From Oceanisphaera marina (GTDB taxonomy: Bacteria; Pseudomonadota; Gammaproteobacteria; Enterobacterales; Aeromonadaceae), in the NCBI RefSeq assembly GCF_014643915.1, contig NZ_BMKE01000020.1, positions 1-64,000 of the forward strand: DNA of 64,000 bases, given 5' to 3'. The translations under genes and the position numbers were made by a program. Below the pieces are notes generated by a model. The model searched no databases, had not been told where the DNA came from, and worked only from the letters and a program-made list of their open reading frames with translations. Below are positions 7,368 through 16,240 of the stretch, one piece after another (position 1 is the stretch's first letter; each line of letters opens with the position of its first letter).

Positions 7368-8660
7368 ATGTCAGAGTTAATTGATGTTGCGAAAGATGAC
7401 ACCCGCAGCATAAGTCACTACATGCAGGTGCTGGGCCCCGGCATTCTTGGGGCTGCTGCCGCCATCGGTGGCTCGCACCTGGTGGCCTCAACCCAGGCCG
7501 GCGCCATTTATGGCTGGCAGCTGGTGGGCCTTATCTTGTTGGTCAACCTGCTTAAATATCCGTTTTTTCAAATCGGCGCGCGCTACACCATGGCGGCAGA
7601 TGAAACCCTGATCCAGGGTTACGATCGCATTGGTCGCGGCTATCTCTATTTATTTACCACGTTGAACCTGGTAGCTGCGGTGATTAGCGCCGCCGGCGTG
7701 GCCATGCTGTGCGGCAGCATTCTGGGCTTGTTTATCGGCGACAGCCTGACCGTCACCCAGCTCAGCATGATAGTGCTGGCCGGCTCGCTGGTGTTCTTGC
7801 TGACCGGCCATTACAAGACCCTCGACAAGGTGACCAAATGGATTATCGTCGGCCTGGCCATTGCTACTGTGACGGCGGTGTGTATCGCCCTGAACAAGGG
7901 CGGCGTGGCTCCCCCCGATTTTGTATCCCCCAGCCCGTGGAATCTGGCCTCGGTCGGCTTTCTGGTGGCATTAATGGGCTGGATGCCGGCTCCTATTGAA
8001 CTTTCTTCCTGGAACAGCGTCTGGCTACGGCAGAAAAAAGCCCTGAACAACAGCCTGGACTACAAAGATGCGCTGGTGGATTTTAACGTCGGCTACATTA
8101 CTTCTACCTTGCTGGCGCTGGCCTTTGTTGCCCTGGGTGCCCTGGTGTTGCATGGCAGTGGTACCAGCCTGGCCACCTCGGGCATTGGCTTTGCTCATCA
8201 GCTGGTTGATGTTTATGCCAGTGTGATCGGTGAATGGAGCCGTTGGCTGATCGCTCTAATCGCATTTTTATGCATGTTCTCTACAACCGTGACGGTACTG
8301 GACGGCTACAGCCGTGCCTTGAGCGAGTGTTTTGTGCAGTTTGGCCAGCCCCAGGGCAGCGGCCCTACCGGCAAGGGGAGTCGCTATACCTACCCCTTGA
8401 TGATTGCCATGGGCATTATCAGCGCCTTTATTATCATGTTTTTTAAAGGTGCCTTACTGGCCATGCTGGAACTGGCGATGATTTCTGCCTTTATCAGTGC
8501 GCTGGTGTTTGCCTGGCTGAATTATCGATTAATGAGGCTGCCGCAGGTTCCCGAGCGTTATCGTCTGGGGCGGGGCATGATTGCCCTGAGCTGGGTAGGG
8601 ATACTATTTTTTGCCGGTTTCAATTTGCTGTTTTTTTATTGGTATCTCTTTGTAAAGTAA
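7368..8660 (+). CDS. NRAMP-related membrane transporter, substrate unclear
   Basis: A 430-residue inner-membrane protein with about eleven hydrophobic segments that keeps the NRAMP frame: LGPGILGAAAAIGG in helix 1, QAGAIYGWQLVG, and the GHYKTLDKVTKWI segment. The metal-binding signatures are not canonical. Helix 1 has IGGSHLVAS where MntH has DPGN, and helix 6 has WMPAPIELSSWNS where MntH has the MPH motif. It is therefore a distant NRAMP relative; manganese transport should not be assumed and magnesium or a non-metal substrate is possible. The 238-bp upstream gap (7130-7367) shows no recognisable regulator site. It is a single-gene unit ended by a strong terminator. Confidence 0.75.
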   Translation: MSELIDVAKDDTRSISHYMQVLGPGILGAAAAIGGSHLVASTQAGAIYGWQLVGLILLVNLLKYPFFQIGARYTMAADETLIQGYDRIGRGYLYLFTTLNLVAAVISAAGVAMLCGSILGLFIGDSLTVTQLSMIVLAGSLVFLLTGHYKTLDKVTKWIIVGLAIATVTAVCIALNKGGVAPPDFVSPSPWNLASVGFLVALMGWMPAPIELSSWNSVWLRQKKALNNSLDYKDALVDFNVGYITSTLLALAFVALGALVLHGSGTSLATSGIGFAHQLVDVYASVIGEWSRWLIALIAFLCMFSTTVTVLDGYSRALSECFVQFGQPQGSGPTGKGSRYTYPLMIAMGIISAFIIMFFKGALLAMLELAMISAFISALVFAWLNYRLMRLPQVPERYRLGRGMIALSWVGILFFAGFNLLFFYWYLFVK

Positions 8661-8721
8661 GCTAAAAATAATGCTTTTGGCGGCCTGGCGGTTGCCATTG
8701 CTCAGCCTGTGTTTTACTTCG

Positions 8722-8748
8722 CGGCCAGCTGTATAGCTGGCCGTTTTT
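8722..8748 (+). terminator. Terminator after the NRAMP-like gene
   Basis: A perfect 9-bp stem CGGCCAGCT/AGCTGGCCG with a GTAT loop is followed by five T residues, 60 bp after the stop codon. Confidence 0.9.
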
Positions 8749-8909
8749 CATGGAGCCTTCATCGGTCAGGCTGGAGGTGGGGGCTGGCTTTCTCTTTTGT
8801 GATCCTGGGCGCTAAAACCTTGCCATCTTGGACGGCAATCAATGCTAACGTAGGAGAGCAAGTTAAAACTTGACCAAAAACAGGTTTATTTTCAGGTGAA
8901 GATAAATAT

Positions 8910-8937
8910 ATAGTGTGCAGGCTGCACACTATTTTTA
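8910..8937 (+). terminator. Second hairpin with T-run upstream of pntAB
   Basis: A 10-bp perfect stem (8910-8919 with 8923-8932) is followed by TTTTT. No ORF that I can support lies between this and the previous terminator, so it may end an unrecognised short RNA, act as a back-up terminator, or be a regulatory hairpin before pntA. Confidence 0.6.
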
Positions 8938-9173
8938 TGCAACTTTATTGACTTGTTACGCCTTTTTGTTTGGGAGCAATCGAGTGGTTTGTGGTATCGA
9001 ACCGCGCGATGCGTGCTTTAAGGTGGGTGAAAAGTAGCAAACCGTCGAGTCAGGTGCGGCCTTTGGGCGAGTACCTATAAGTGAATGCGGCTTATGGACG
9101 GAACAAGCAGCTTGCTTAACGCCAGGCAAGCAATGGGCCTGGTGGCAATATCAACATTAATTAGGGATGTATT
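8938..9173 (+). promoter_or_regulatory. Long pntAB upstream region with several hairpins
   Basis: This 236-bp stretch without a gene precedes pntA. It holds self-complementary segments: AAGCA/TGCTT near 9104-9116 and CCAGGC/GCCTGG at 9122-9142, the latter 30 bp before the start codon. A TTGACT hexamer lies at about 8949 but no convincing -10 box sits at the right distance. I infer a structured leader without being able to name a class. Confidence 0.35.
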
Positions 9174-10700
9174 ATGTTAATCGCAATTCCAAAGGAAACG
9201 CTTGGCGGCGAGACTCGGGTGGCTGCGTCCCCCAAGTCGGTAGAGCAGCTACGCAAACTGGGGTTTGAGGTGTGCATCGAGCAGGGCGCGGGCAGTTTGG
9301 CCAGCTTTGACGATAGCGCCTACCAAGCCGCGGGTGCCACGTTGGCGGATGCCAGCCAGGTATGGCAAGCGGCCATTATCTACAAGGTGAATGCCCCCAC
9401 TGCCGAGGAAATCGAGCGGCTGCAAGCAGGCACTACGCTAGTCAGCTTTATCTGGCCGGCACAGAATCCAGAATTGGTCGAGCAGCTGAAAAACAAAGGC
9501 GTGACCGTGCTGGCCATGGACATGGTGCCGCGTATCTCGCGTGCTCAGTCACTGGATGCGCTGTCTTCCATGGCCAACATTGCCGGTTACCGCGCGGTAG
9601 TGGAAGCCGCTCACGAATTTGGCCGCTTTTTTACCGGTCAGATCACCGCCGCCGGCAAGGTGCCACCGGCCAAGGTGCTGGTGATTGGTGCCGGTGTGGC
9701 CGGCCTGTCGGCCATTGGTGCCGCCGGTTCACTGGGTGCCGTGGTGCGCGCCTTCGATACTCGCCCCGAGGTAAAAGAACAAATCAACTCCATGGGCGGC
9801 GAGTTTTTAGAGCTGGATTATGAAGAAGATTCAGACTCAAGCGATGGTTACGCCAAAGAGATGAGCCAGGCGTTTATCGATGCGGAAATGGCGCTGTTTA
9901 TGCAGCAGGCCAAGGAAGTCGACATTATCATCACCACGGCGCTTATTCCCGGTAAGCCGGCGCCCAAGCTGATTACTGCCGACATGGTGGCCAACATGCA
10001 GCCCGGTTCGGTAATCGTGGACTTGGCGGCGCAAAACGGCGGCAACTGCGAATTGACTCAGCCGGGCGAGCTGTTCGTATCCGACAACGGCGTCAAGATT
10101 ATCGGTTATACCGACCTCAACGGTCGCCTGCCTACCCAGTCTTCCACTTTATATGCCACCAACCTGGTGAATCTGGCCAAACTGCTGTGCAAGGAAAAAG
10201 ACGGCAATATCAAGGTCGACTTCGACGACGTGGTACTGCGCAACATGACGGTGGTCAAAGACGGCGAAGTGACTTTCCCGCCGCCGGCCATCAGCGTGTC
10301 TGCCGCTCCCAAGGCACAAGCCAGCGCGCAGCCTCAGGCCAAGCCCGAGCCAAAAGCGCCTGGCAACCTCAAATATTACCTGGGGGGCATTGGCGTCTTG
10401 CTGTTTGCCTGGTTGGCCGCCGTGGCACCGGCGGAGTTTTTATCGCATTTCACCGTATTTGTACTGGCCTGCATCGTGGGGTACTACGTGGTGTGGAACG
10501 TATCCCACTCGCTGCACACGCCCCTGATGTCGGTGACCAACGCCATTTCGGGGATCATCGTGGTGGGCGCCTTGTCTCAGGTAGGAAACGGTGGCTTTGT
10601 CAGTTTTCTGGCCTTTGTGGCGATACTGATAGCGTCAATTAACGTGTTCGGCGGTTTTACCGTGACACACCGCATGCTGAAGATGTTTAGAAAGGGCTAA
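9174..10700 (+). CDS. pntA: NAD(P) transhydrogenase subunit alpha
   Basis: PntAB couples proton re-entry across the inner membrane to hydride transfer from NADH to NADP+, supplying NADPH. PntA (508 residues) carries the NAD(H)-binding domain I with the dinucleotide motif [20 protein letters not shown] (about 170-190), the conserved [20 protein letters not shown] block, and a C-terminal set of four membrane helices from about residue 400. A low-complexity Ala/Pro linker (about 375-395) joins them. Length matches the E. coli protein (510). pntB begins 5 bp after the stop, so the pair form an operon. Confidence 0.97.
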   Translation: MLIAIPKETLGGETRVAASPKSVEQLRKLGFEVCIEQGAGSLASFDDSAYQAAGATLADASQVWQAAIIYKVNAPTAEEIERLQAGTTLVSFIWPAQNPELVEQLKNKGVTVLAMDMVPRISRAQSLDALSSMANIAGYRAVVEAAHEFGRFFTGQITAAGKVPPAKVLVIGAGVAGLSAIGAAGSLGAVVRAFDTRPEVKEQINSMGGEFLELDYEEDSDSSDGYAKEMSQAFIDAEMALFMQQAKEVDIIITTALIPGKPAPKLITADMVANMQPGSVIVDLAAQNGGNCELTQPGELFVSDNGVKIIGYTDLNGRLPTQSSTLYATNLVNLAKLLCKEKDGNIKVDFDDVVLRNMTVVKDGEVTFPPPAISVSAAPKAQASAQPQAKPEPKAPGNLKYYLGGIGVLLFAWLAAVAPAEFLSHFTVFVLACIVGYYVVWNVSHSLHTPLMSVTNAISGIIVVGALSQVGNGGFVSFLAFVAILIASINVFGGFTVTHRMLKMFRKG

Positions 10701-10704
10701 TAGA

Positions 10705-12081
10705 ATGTCACAAGGACTTGTAACTGCGTCTTATATTGTTGCCGCCGTGCTCTTTATTTTGAGCTTGGGCGGTTTATCCAAGCAGGAGTCGGCCAAGGCC
10801 GGTAACTGGTATGGGGTAGCGGGCATGACTATTGCGCTGCTGGCCACCATTTTCAACCCGGAAATCACGGGACTGGGCTGGATTATCGTGGCCATGGCCA
10901 TAGGGGCCGCCATTGGTATTCGTCTGGCGCTTAAGGTCGAAATGACCGAAATGCCCGAACTGATCGCCATCTTGCACAGCTTTGTGGGTTTGGCGGCAGT
11001 GTTTGTCGGTTTTAATACTTATCTGGATCATGAGCCGCTGTTCGGTGCCATGCTCAATATTCACAATACCGAAGTCTTTTTGGGCGTGTTTATTGGTGCG
11101 GTCACCTTTACCGGCTCCATTGTCGCCTTTGGCAAGTTGCGCGGGGTGATTTCCTCCAAGGCACTGCAACTGCCTCACCGTCACAAGCTGAATCTGCTGG
11201 CGGTGGTGGTGTCGGCATTGCTGTTGATCTGGTTTGTGCAGGTAGAAGGTTCTACCTTCCCGTTATTGGTGATGACCCTGATCGCACTGGCCTTTGGCTG
11301 GCACCTGGTGGCCAGCATCGGTGGTGCTGATATGCCGGTGGTGATCTCCATGCTGAATTCCTACTCGGGTTGGGCAGCGGCGGCGGCAGGCTTTATGCTG
11401 TCCAACGACTTGCTGATCGTCACCGGTGCTCTGGTGGGTTCCAGCGGTGCCATTCTGTCTTACATTATGTGCAAGGCCATGAACCGCTCCTTTATTTCGG
11501 TGATTGCCGGTGGTTTTGGCTCCGATGACACCGCCAGCAGCGGTGATGAAGAGCAGGGTGAGCATGTTGAAGTGACGGCGGAAGATGTGGCCGACATGCT
11601 GAAAAACTCCAGCTCGGTGATTATCACCCCGGGTTATGGCATGGCGGTGGCCCAAGCGCAATATCCAGTGGCCGAGCTGGTCTCCAAGCTGCAGGCCGCG
11701 GGCGTAAAAGTACGCTTCGGTATTCACCCGGTGGCCGGGCGCTTGCCCGGACACATGAACGTCTTGCTGGCTGAAGCACGGGTCCCTTACGACATCGTAT
11801 TGGAGATGGATGAAATCAACGATGATTTCGGCGATACCGATACCGTACTGGTGATTGGTGCCAACGATACCGTTAACCCGTCTGCGGCAGAAGACCCCGC
11901 CAGCCCCATTGCCGGCATGCCGGTGCTGGAAGTGTGGAAGGCCCAGCAGGTGGTCGTATTCAAACGCTCCATGAATACCGGTTATGCCGGGGTACAAAAC
12001 CCGCTGTTTTTCCGTGAAAACAGCACCATGCTGTTTGGCGATGCCAAAGACAGCGTGGATAACATCCTCAAGGCGCTGTAA
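10705..12081 (+). CDS. pntB: NAD(P) transhydrogenase subunit beta
   Basis: PntB is the mostly membrane-embedded partner of PntA; its C-terminal cytosolic domain III binds NADP(H). The 458-residue protein has about eight to nine hydrophobic helices in the first 265 residues. The domain III block [40 protein letters not shown] and [12 protein letters not shown] follow. The sequence ends at the conserved MLFGDAKD region. It is complete and directly downstream of pntA, and is followed by a strong terminator. Confidence 0.97.
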   Translation: MSQGLVTASYIVAAVLFILSLGGLSKQESAKAGNWYGVAGMTIALLATIFNPEITGLGWIIVAMAIGAAIGIRLALKVEMTEMPELIAILHSFVGLAAVFVGFNTYLDHEPLFGAMLNIHNTEVFLGVFIGAVTFTGSIVAFGKLRGVISSKALQLPHRHKLNLLAVVVSALLLIWFVQVEGSTFPLLVMTLIALAFGWHLVASIGGADMPVVISMLNSYSGWAAAAAGFMLSNDLLIVTGALVGSSGAILSYIMCKAMNRSFISVIAGGFGSDDTASSGDEEQGEHVEVTAEDVADMLKNSSSVIITPGYGMAVAQAQYPVAELVSKLQAAGVKVRFGIHPVAGRLPGHMNVLLAEARVPYDIVLEMDEINDDFGDTDTVLVIGANDTVNPSAAEDPASPIAGMPVLEVWKAQQVVVFKRSMNTGYAGVQNPLFFRENSTMLFGDAKDSVDNILKAL

Positions 12082-12097
12082 TCGTTTTGAAAACATG

Positions 12098-12125
12098 AAA
12101 AAAGGGAGCTTCGGCTCCCTTTTTT
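12098..12125 (+). terminator. pntAB terminator
   Basis: A 12-bp perfect stem closed by a TTCG tetraloop, with A6 before and T6 after, lies 16 bp past pntB. This is a classic intrinsic terminator and could work in both directions. Confidence 0.93.
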
Positions 12126-12186
12126 ATTGCACTGCTCTTTTACTGCGGTTGGTGGGTATTTTAATCCAGCTGGGAAATGCCAACGA

Positions 12187-12212
12187 CAACACCAGCCCTG
12201 GGGCTGGTGTTG
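12187..12212 (-). terminator. Possible terminator after hiuH
   Basis: An 11-bp perfect inverted repeat CAACACCAGCC/GGCTGGTGTTG with a CTGG loop lies 45 bp beyond the hiuH stop. The minus-strand tail after the stem is GT-rich rather than a clean T-run, so termination strength is uncertain. Confidence 0.5.
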
Positions 12213-12256
12213 AATTATACAGGGTAAAACAAATCTTAATGCCTTAGGGCAGAGGC

Positions 12257-12667
12257 TTAGTTACCGCGATAGGTAGAGAAGCCGTAAGGGCTCAGCAACA
12301 GGGGCACATGGTAATGCTCTACGCTGGCATCGGCAGAGAAGATAACCGGAATTTCAGGGAAGAACGTCTCGGTATCGTGCTTCTTGAACCATTCGCCGGT
12401 TTCAAAGGTAACGCGATAGGTACCTTGCTCCAGCTTTTTACCTTCCGGGTATAAGGCGGTGATGCGACCTTGCTCGTTGGTCACGCCGGTATTGAGTTGA
12501 GCCCAGTCATCACCCTGCTTTTGTTCCAGTACGACTTGTACGCCTGGTGACGGCAAACCGTTTTCCAGGTTGAGTACGTGTACGCTCAAAGGATTGCCTG
12601 CGGCAAAGGCAAAGCTGGAAGCACCGGCCAGCATGGCACCGGCCATAACATATTTAAGTTGTTTCAT
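12257..12667 (-). CDS. hiuH: 5-hydroxyisourate hydrolase, exported
   Basis: HiuH opens the ring of 5-hydroxyisourate, the unstable product of urate oxidation. The 136-residue transthyretin-like protein has a signal peptide (MKQLKYVMAGAML to FAFAAG) and then LSVHVLNLENGLPSPGVQV, with the histidine and arginine expected in the active site, and SVEHYHVPLLLSPYGFSTY. The C-terminal tetrapeptide is YRGN where most family members have YRGS. The ATG at 12667 follows an AGGAAATCC site and removes an eight-residue extension. It is divergent from a HprR/HprS-like system, the same neighbourhood as in E. coli. PuuD, which would make its substrate, is encoded at 20496-21803. Confidence 0.93.
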   Translation of the reverse strand: MKQLKYVMAGAMLAGASSFAFAAGNPLSVHVLNLENGLPSPGVQVVLEQKQGDDWAQLNTGVTNEQGRITALYPEGKKLEQGTYRVTFETGEWFKKHDTETFFPEIPVIFSADASVEHYHVPLLLSPYGFSTYRGN

Positions 12668-12692
12668 AGGATTTCCTCGAGTTGATAGCATG

Positions 12693-12711
12693 ATTAAGGT
12701 GAGACCTTAAT
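12693..12711. promoter_or_regulatory. Palindromic operator candidate upstream of hiuH
   Basis: ATTAAGGT/ACCTTAAT is a perfect 8-bp inverted repeat with a 3-nt GAG spacer, 25 bp before the hiuH start codon. It has the size of a repressor or activator site in the hiuH 5' region. I cannot assign the protein that binds it. Confidence 0.5.
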
Positions 12712-12798
12712 TTCCTGCTCGCCTGGTCATTTACCAAGGCGTGCGTGTGTTCTGGACTCATCATGCCTGCACCTGGCTATCAAACCCATTACCGGTTT

Positions 12799-12814
12799 AT
12801 TACAAAGCTGTCAT
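12799..12814. promoter_or_regulatory. HprR/CusR-type box between hiuH and hprR
   Basis: ATTACAAAGCTGTCAT resembles the known HprR/CusR recognition half-sites (ATTACAA and TTGTCAT, spaced by 2 bp), differing mainly in one half-site base. It lies 88 bp upstream of the response-regulator gene and about 130 bp from hiuH, a position from which it could serve both divergent promoters. The match was judged by eye. Confidence 0.5.
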
Positions 12815-12902
12815 CTTTCTGGATCCGGTTATCGGCAGATAAGTCAACAGTGATAAAGTGACGACTATTCACTGCCACGCACCGAAAAAGGGGAAGGTCA
12901 CC

Positions 12903-13574
12903 ATGAAAATACTTGTCGTGGAAGATGAGGCTAAAATAGCTGATTATCTGAAAAAAGGTTTTAGTGAGTCCGGCTATTCGGTGGAAGTTGCCTTTGATGG
13001 ACGAGAAGGCGAGTTTCTGATCCGAGAGGGGCATTTTGATCTGATTATTCTCGATATCATGCTACCGGGACTGGATGGCTGGCAGCTGCTGCAGATTATT
13101 CGCCGTACCTCCAGCACGCCGGTTATTTTTCTCAGTGCCCGCGATGCGGTAGAAGACAAAGTGCGAGGCCTGGAGCAGGGCGCCGATGATTATCTGGCCA
13201 AACCGTTTTCGTTTGCCGAATTGCTGGCGCGGGCACGCAAGCTATTGCAGCGTGCACCGGTACGCGAAGTCACCTTATTCCAGCTGGCCGATTTACAGCT
13301 GGAATCTCTGAGCCGGCGCGTAACGCGAGCAGGACAGCGCATCGAGCTGACCAACAAGGAGTTTACCCTGCTGCAGCTGTTGCTCGGTCATCAGGGGGAA
13401 GTGCTGTCTCGCACCTATATTGCCTCTCAGGTGTGGCACATGAACTTTGACAGCGACACCAATGTGGTGGATGTGGCTATTCGTCGATTGCGCGCCAAAA
13501 TAGACGACGGCTATCAGCCCAAGCTTATTCATACCATGCGCGGCATGGGCTATGTGTGTGAGGTGCGTACGTGA
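12903..13574 (+). CDS. hprR: OmpR/CusR-family response regulator (HprR-like)
   Basis: A 223-residue DNA-binding response regulator. The receiver domain (1-115) has Asp51 in LIILDIMLPGLDGWQLLQ as the phospho-acceptor and Lys in the AKPFSFAELLAR block. The winged-helix domain (about 125-223) ends with NFDSDTNVVDVAIRRLRAKI, shared with HprR and CusR. In E. coli HprSR responds to hydrogen peroxide and copper and controls hiuH and msrPQ. Location divergent from hiuH supports HprR over CusR, although msrPQ is not present here. The stop overlaps the kinase start by 4 bp. Confidence 0.8.
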   Translation: MKILVVEDEAKIADYLKKGFSESGYSVEVAFDGREGEFLIREGHFDLIILDIMLPGLDGWQLLQIIRRTSSTPVIFLSARDAVEDKVRGLEQGADDYLAKPFSFAELLARARKLLQRAPVREVTLFQLADLQLESLSRRVTRAGQRIELTNKEFTLLQLLLGHQGEVLSRTYIASQVWHMNFDSDTNVVDVAIRRLRAKIDDGYQPKLIHTMRGMGYVCEVRT

Positions 13575-14965
13575 GAGGGTGGCGCAACTCCCTGAGCCTG
13601 AAACTGGCGCTGATGTTTGCCGTAGTCAGTGTTTGCTTACTGGGCGGCATAGGTTTTTACCTGAATTACTCGCTGCAACGAGAGTTGGTGTGGCGTGATG
13701 ATCAAAGCCTGCTCGGGCGCCTGGAGCACATAGAGGCACTGTTGGGCGAGAGCGACAGCGTGACCGAGCTGCGTAGTCGGCCGCAGTTGTACGCCAATAT
13801 GCTGGGTAATCAAGACAGTCTGCTATGGGTATTGGATGACACGGGCGAGGCCTTGATCAGCGTGAATCCCGGGCAGTTACCCTTACCCGAACTTGGCCGT
13901 AGTGAACACTCACAATTGGGCTTTGATGATAACAAGCAGGCGCGGCTGGCATGGCGGTATCTTGAGCATGAAGGCCAGCCGCTGTTGCTGATTGCCGGCA
14001 AGTTGCTGGCACCACGGGAGCAAATGCTGGCCGCCTATCGGCTGAAATTACTGGTCACGCTGGCGGTGGGTGCCTTGTTGGCGTTTGTGCTGGGCGGTTG
14101 GGTCAGTCGGCGTGCTTTGCAACCCTTGCGAGCGCTGGGGCGCAAGGCCGAGACGATTGATGTGCGCCGGTTACATGTGCGTTTGAACCAGGCCGATTTA
14201 CCTCAGGAATTACAGGGTCTGCAGGATAGCCTGAATCAGATGCTGGCGCGTCTGGAAGAGGGGTTTGCCCAATTGTCGCGTTTCTCTGAAGATCTGGCCC
14301 ATGAAGTGCGCACCCCCTTGAGCAACTTGATGGGACAAACCGAGCATACCTTGCGCAAACCTCGGCCGCTGGAAGAATACGAAGGGCTGCTGGCATCTCA
14401 CCAAGAAGAATACGAACGCTTGTCGCGCATGGTCGACAGCATACTGTTTTTGGCCAGAACCGAGCAACCCAAGGCGTCGATGAATCAGCGCTGGGTCGAT
14501 CTGTCGGAGTTGACCACCCAGTTGTGTGAATACTTCGAGGGCATGGCCGAAGAAGCCGATATGGTCTTGCACAACGAGATGAGCAAGTTAACCGAGGCAC
14601 ACTTACCGCCAGCGGCCCGGGTCTGGGCCGATGAAGACCTGTTGCGCCGTGCACTGGCTAACCTGATCAGCAATGCCCTGCGCTACGGTGCCAAGGGGCA
14701 GCCCATTCGGATAAGCAGTTATCAAATGCCGGGACAAAGGGTCATCCGGGTGAGTAATCAGGGCCCGGTCATCGCCGAGACGCAGTTAGCACTCCTGTTC
14801 GAACGCTTTTATCGCTGTGACCCCTCCCGTGCCAACCCCGGTCAAACCGGTGGTCTGGGCCTGTCGATTGTGCGCTCGATCATGCAGCTGCATCAGGGCC
14901 GGGTGTGGGTTGAGAGCGATAAGGGGAGCACCCGCTTTATGCTGGCGTTTCCTGATCGCCCATAG
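13571..14965 (+). CDS. hprS: Sensor histidine kinase (HprS-like)
   Basis: A 464-residue inner-membrane kinase, partner of the upstream regulator. It starts with GTG in a GTGA overlap. A first transmembrane segment (about 12-30), a periplasmic sensor of about 125 residues, a second segment (about 155-176) and a HAMP linker are followed by the H-box LAHEVRTPLSNLMGQTEH, with His244 as the phosphorylation site. The ATP-binding domain carries ANLISNALRYG and GGLGLSIVRSI. The architecture is that of heavy-metal/oxidant sensor kinases (CusS, HprS). The assignment to HprS rests on gene context. Confidence 0.8.
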   Translation: MRGWRNSLSLKLALMFAVVSVCLLGGIGFYLNYSLQRELVWRDDQSLLGRLEHIEALLGESDSVTELRSRPQLYANMLGNQDSLLWVLDDTGEALISVNPGQLPLPELGRSEHSQLGFDDNKQARLAWRYLEHEGQPLLLIAGKLLAPREQMLAAYRLKLLVTLAVGALLAFVLGGWVSRRALQPLRALGRKAETIDVRRLHVRLNQADLPQELQGLQDSLNQMLARLEEGFAQLSRFSEDLAHEVRTPLSNLMGQTEHTLRKPRPLEEYEGLLASHQEEYERLSRMVDSILFLARTEQPKASMNQRWVDLSELTTQLCEYFEGMAEEADMVLHNEMSKLTEAHLPPAARVWADEDLLRRALANLISNALRYGAKGQPIRISSYQMPGQRVIRVSNQGPVIAETQLALLFERFYRCDPSRANPGQTGGLGLSIVRSIMQLHQGRVWVESDKGSTRFMLAFPDRP

Positions 14966-15091
14966 TATGTGATATGAGGTGAGGCTTAATGAATGTTAAT
15001 CTGCATCTGTTGCCTTTCGAGTGGCTATTTCCTTGCTAAAGACTAATAAATCCCTTATTTTTTAGCGCTTTATAGTTATTAAGGAAAGTAA

Positions 15092-15766
15092 ATGACCAGT
15101 TGGCGTAGTGCCTTGCCGCTCACATTTCCGGTAATGATGGGCTATTTACCCTTGGGGGCCGTATTTGGTGTGCTGTGGGTAGACGCGGGTCTCGCCTGGT
15201 ACTGGGCTCCCTTGATAAGCATTATTGTATATGCGGGCGCCTTGCAATATCTGGCCGTGGGCATGCTGGCGGCGGGCATTGGCTGGATTGATCTGGCGGT
15301 GGCTTCATTACTGGTTAACTTTCGTCATTTGTTCTATGGCCTGTCTTTGTATCACCTGCTGCCCAAAGGCATCTTGGGTCGTCCCTATTTTATCTTTGGT
15401 ATTACCGATGAAACCTATTCGTTGCTCAGTGCTCCGGGTCAGGTAACCGACAGTAAAACCGCGCTGCAAGTGGTGCTGTTTAACCAATGCTACTGGGTAT
15501 TGGGTACCCTGATTGGCATAGTGCTGGCGCGGGGGCTGCCGCCTGGCTTGCAAGGGCTGGACTTTGCGTTGACTGCCTTGTTTGCGGTGCTGGCGGTAGA
15601 ACAAATACGGGCCAGAAAAGATTGGGGGGCCGTGCTCCTGGGGCTGGTCTCCGCGGTTGTTGCGGGAGTCTGGGTCAGTGAGTACTTCCTGTTGGCGGCG
15701 TCCATCATGCTGGTATTGGTACTGCTGGCATGGCCACAACCTCGGTTACAGGAGAAAGAGGCATGA
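15092..15766 (+). CDS. azlC: AzlC-family branched-chain amino acid exporter, large subunit
   Basis: AzlC with AzlD (YgaZ/YgaH type) exports branched-chain amino acids across the inner membrane. The 224-residue protein has the family opening FPVMMGYLPLGAVFGVL, the YAGALQYLAVGML block and LLVNFRHLFYGLSL, with about six hydrophobic helices. It begins after an AAGGAAAG site 126 bp beyond hprS and overlaps azlD by 4 bp. No adjacent Lrp-type regulator gene is present. Confidence 0.88.
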   Translation: MTSWRSALPLTFPVMMGYLPLGAVFGVLWVDAGLAWYWAPLISIIVYAGALQYLAVGMLAAGIGWIDLAVASLLVNFRHLFYGLSLYHLLPKGILGRPYFIFGITDETYSLLSAPGQVTDSKTALQVVLFNQCYWVLGTLIGIVLARGLPPGLQGLDFALTALFAVLAVEQIRARKDWGAVLLGLVSAVVAGVWVSEYFLLAASIMLVLVLLAWPQPRLQEKEA

Positions 15767-16089
15767 GCGAACTGGATTATCTGATCAGTGCCCTGATCAT
15801 GGCGGCGGTTACCTTTGGTTTGCGGGCGTTTCCTTTTGTGGCCCGTGGCTTTATTGCTCATCACAGGCGCATTCAAATACTTGGCCGCCGCTTGCCGGTC
15901 GCCATGATGGTACTGCTGACCCTGTATGCCATGAATGTGCATAACTGGAACCAGCCCAGTGATGGTTATGCACAGATCATCGCGGTGGTGGTGGTGGCGG
16001 TGTTGCAGCTATGGCGCCGACAGGCCTTGCTCAGTATTTTAACCGGCACCCTGGTGTATATGGCGTTGGTGAACGGCTGGGTGGGCTAA
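15763..16089 (+). CDS. azlD: AzlD-family branched-chain amino acid exporter, small subunit
   Basis: A 108-residue protein with four hydrophobic segments and the AzlD pattern TFGLRAFPFVARG and RLPVAMMVLLTLYAM. It starts within the azlC stop codon (ATGA) behind a GGAG site, which is typical of the azlCD pair. It is the small membrane subunit required for export. Confidence 0.88.
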   Translation: MSELDYLISALIMAAVTFGLRAFPFVARGFIAHHRRIQILGRRLPVAMMVLLTLYAMNVHNWNQPSDGYAQIIAVVVVAVLQLWRRQALLSILTGTLVYMALVNGWVG

Positions 16090-16240
16090 CTTGCCGTGAT
16101 CTGGGCAGAGTACACACTGGCTAGAGCGCCGCGAAGCTTGTTTTCAGCGCTGGCTGGTGAATTTTTTGCTGCTGTATGCGTACAAATGATCGCTGACCCT
16201 TTACATAAGATATAATCGTTACCCCCGCTAATTTTGGACG

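Noticed and set aside
12903-14965. Copper-sensing CusRS rather than HprRS
   Set aside because: Sequence alone does not separate them, but divergent linkage to hiuH and absence of cus efflux genes favour HprRS.
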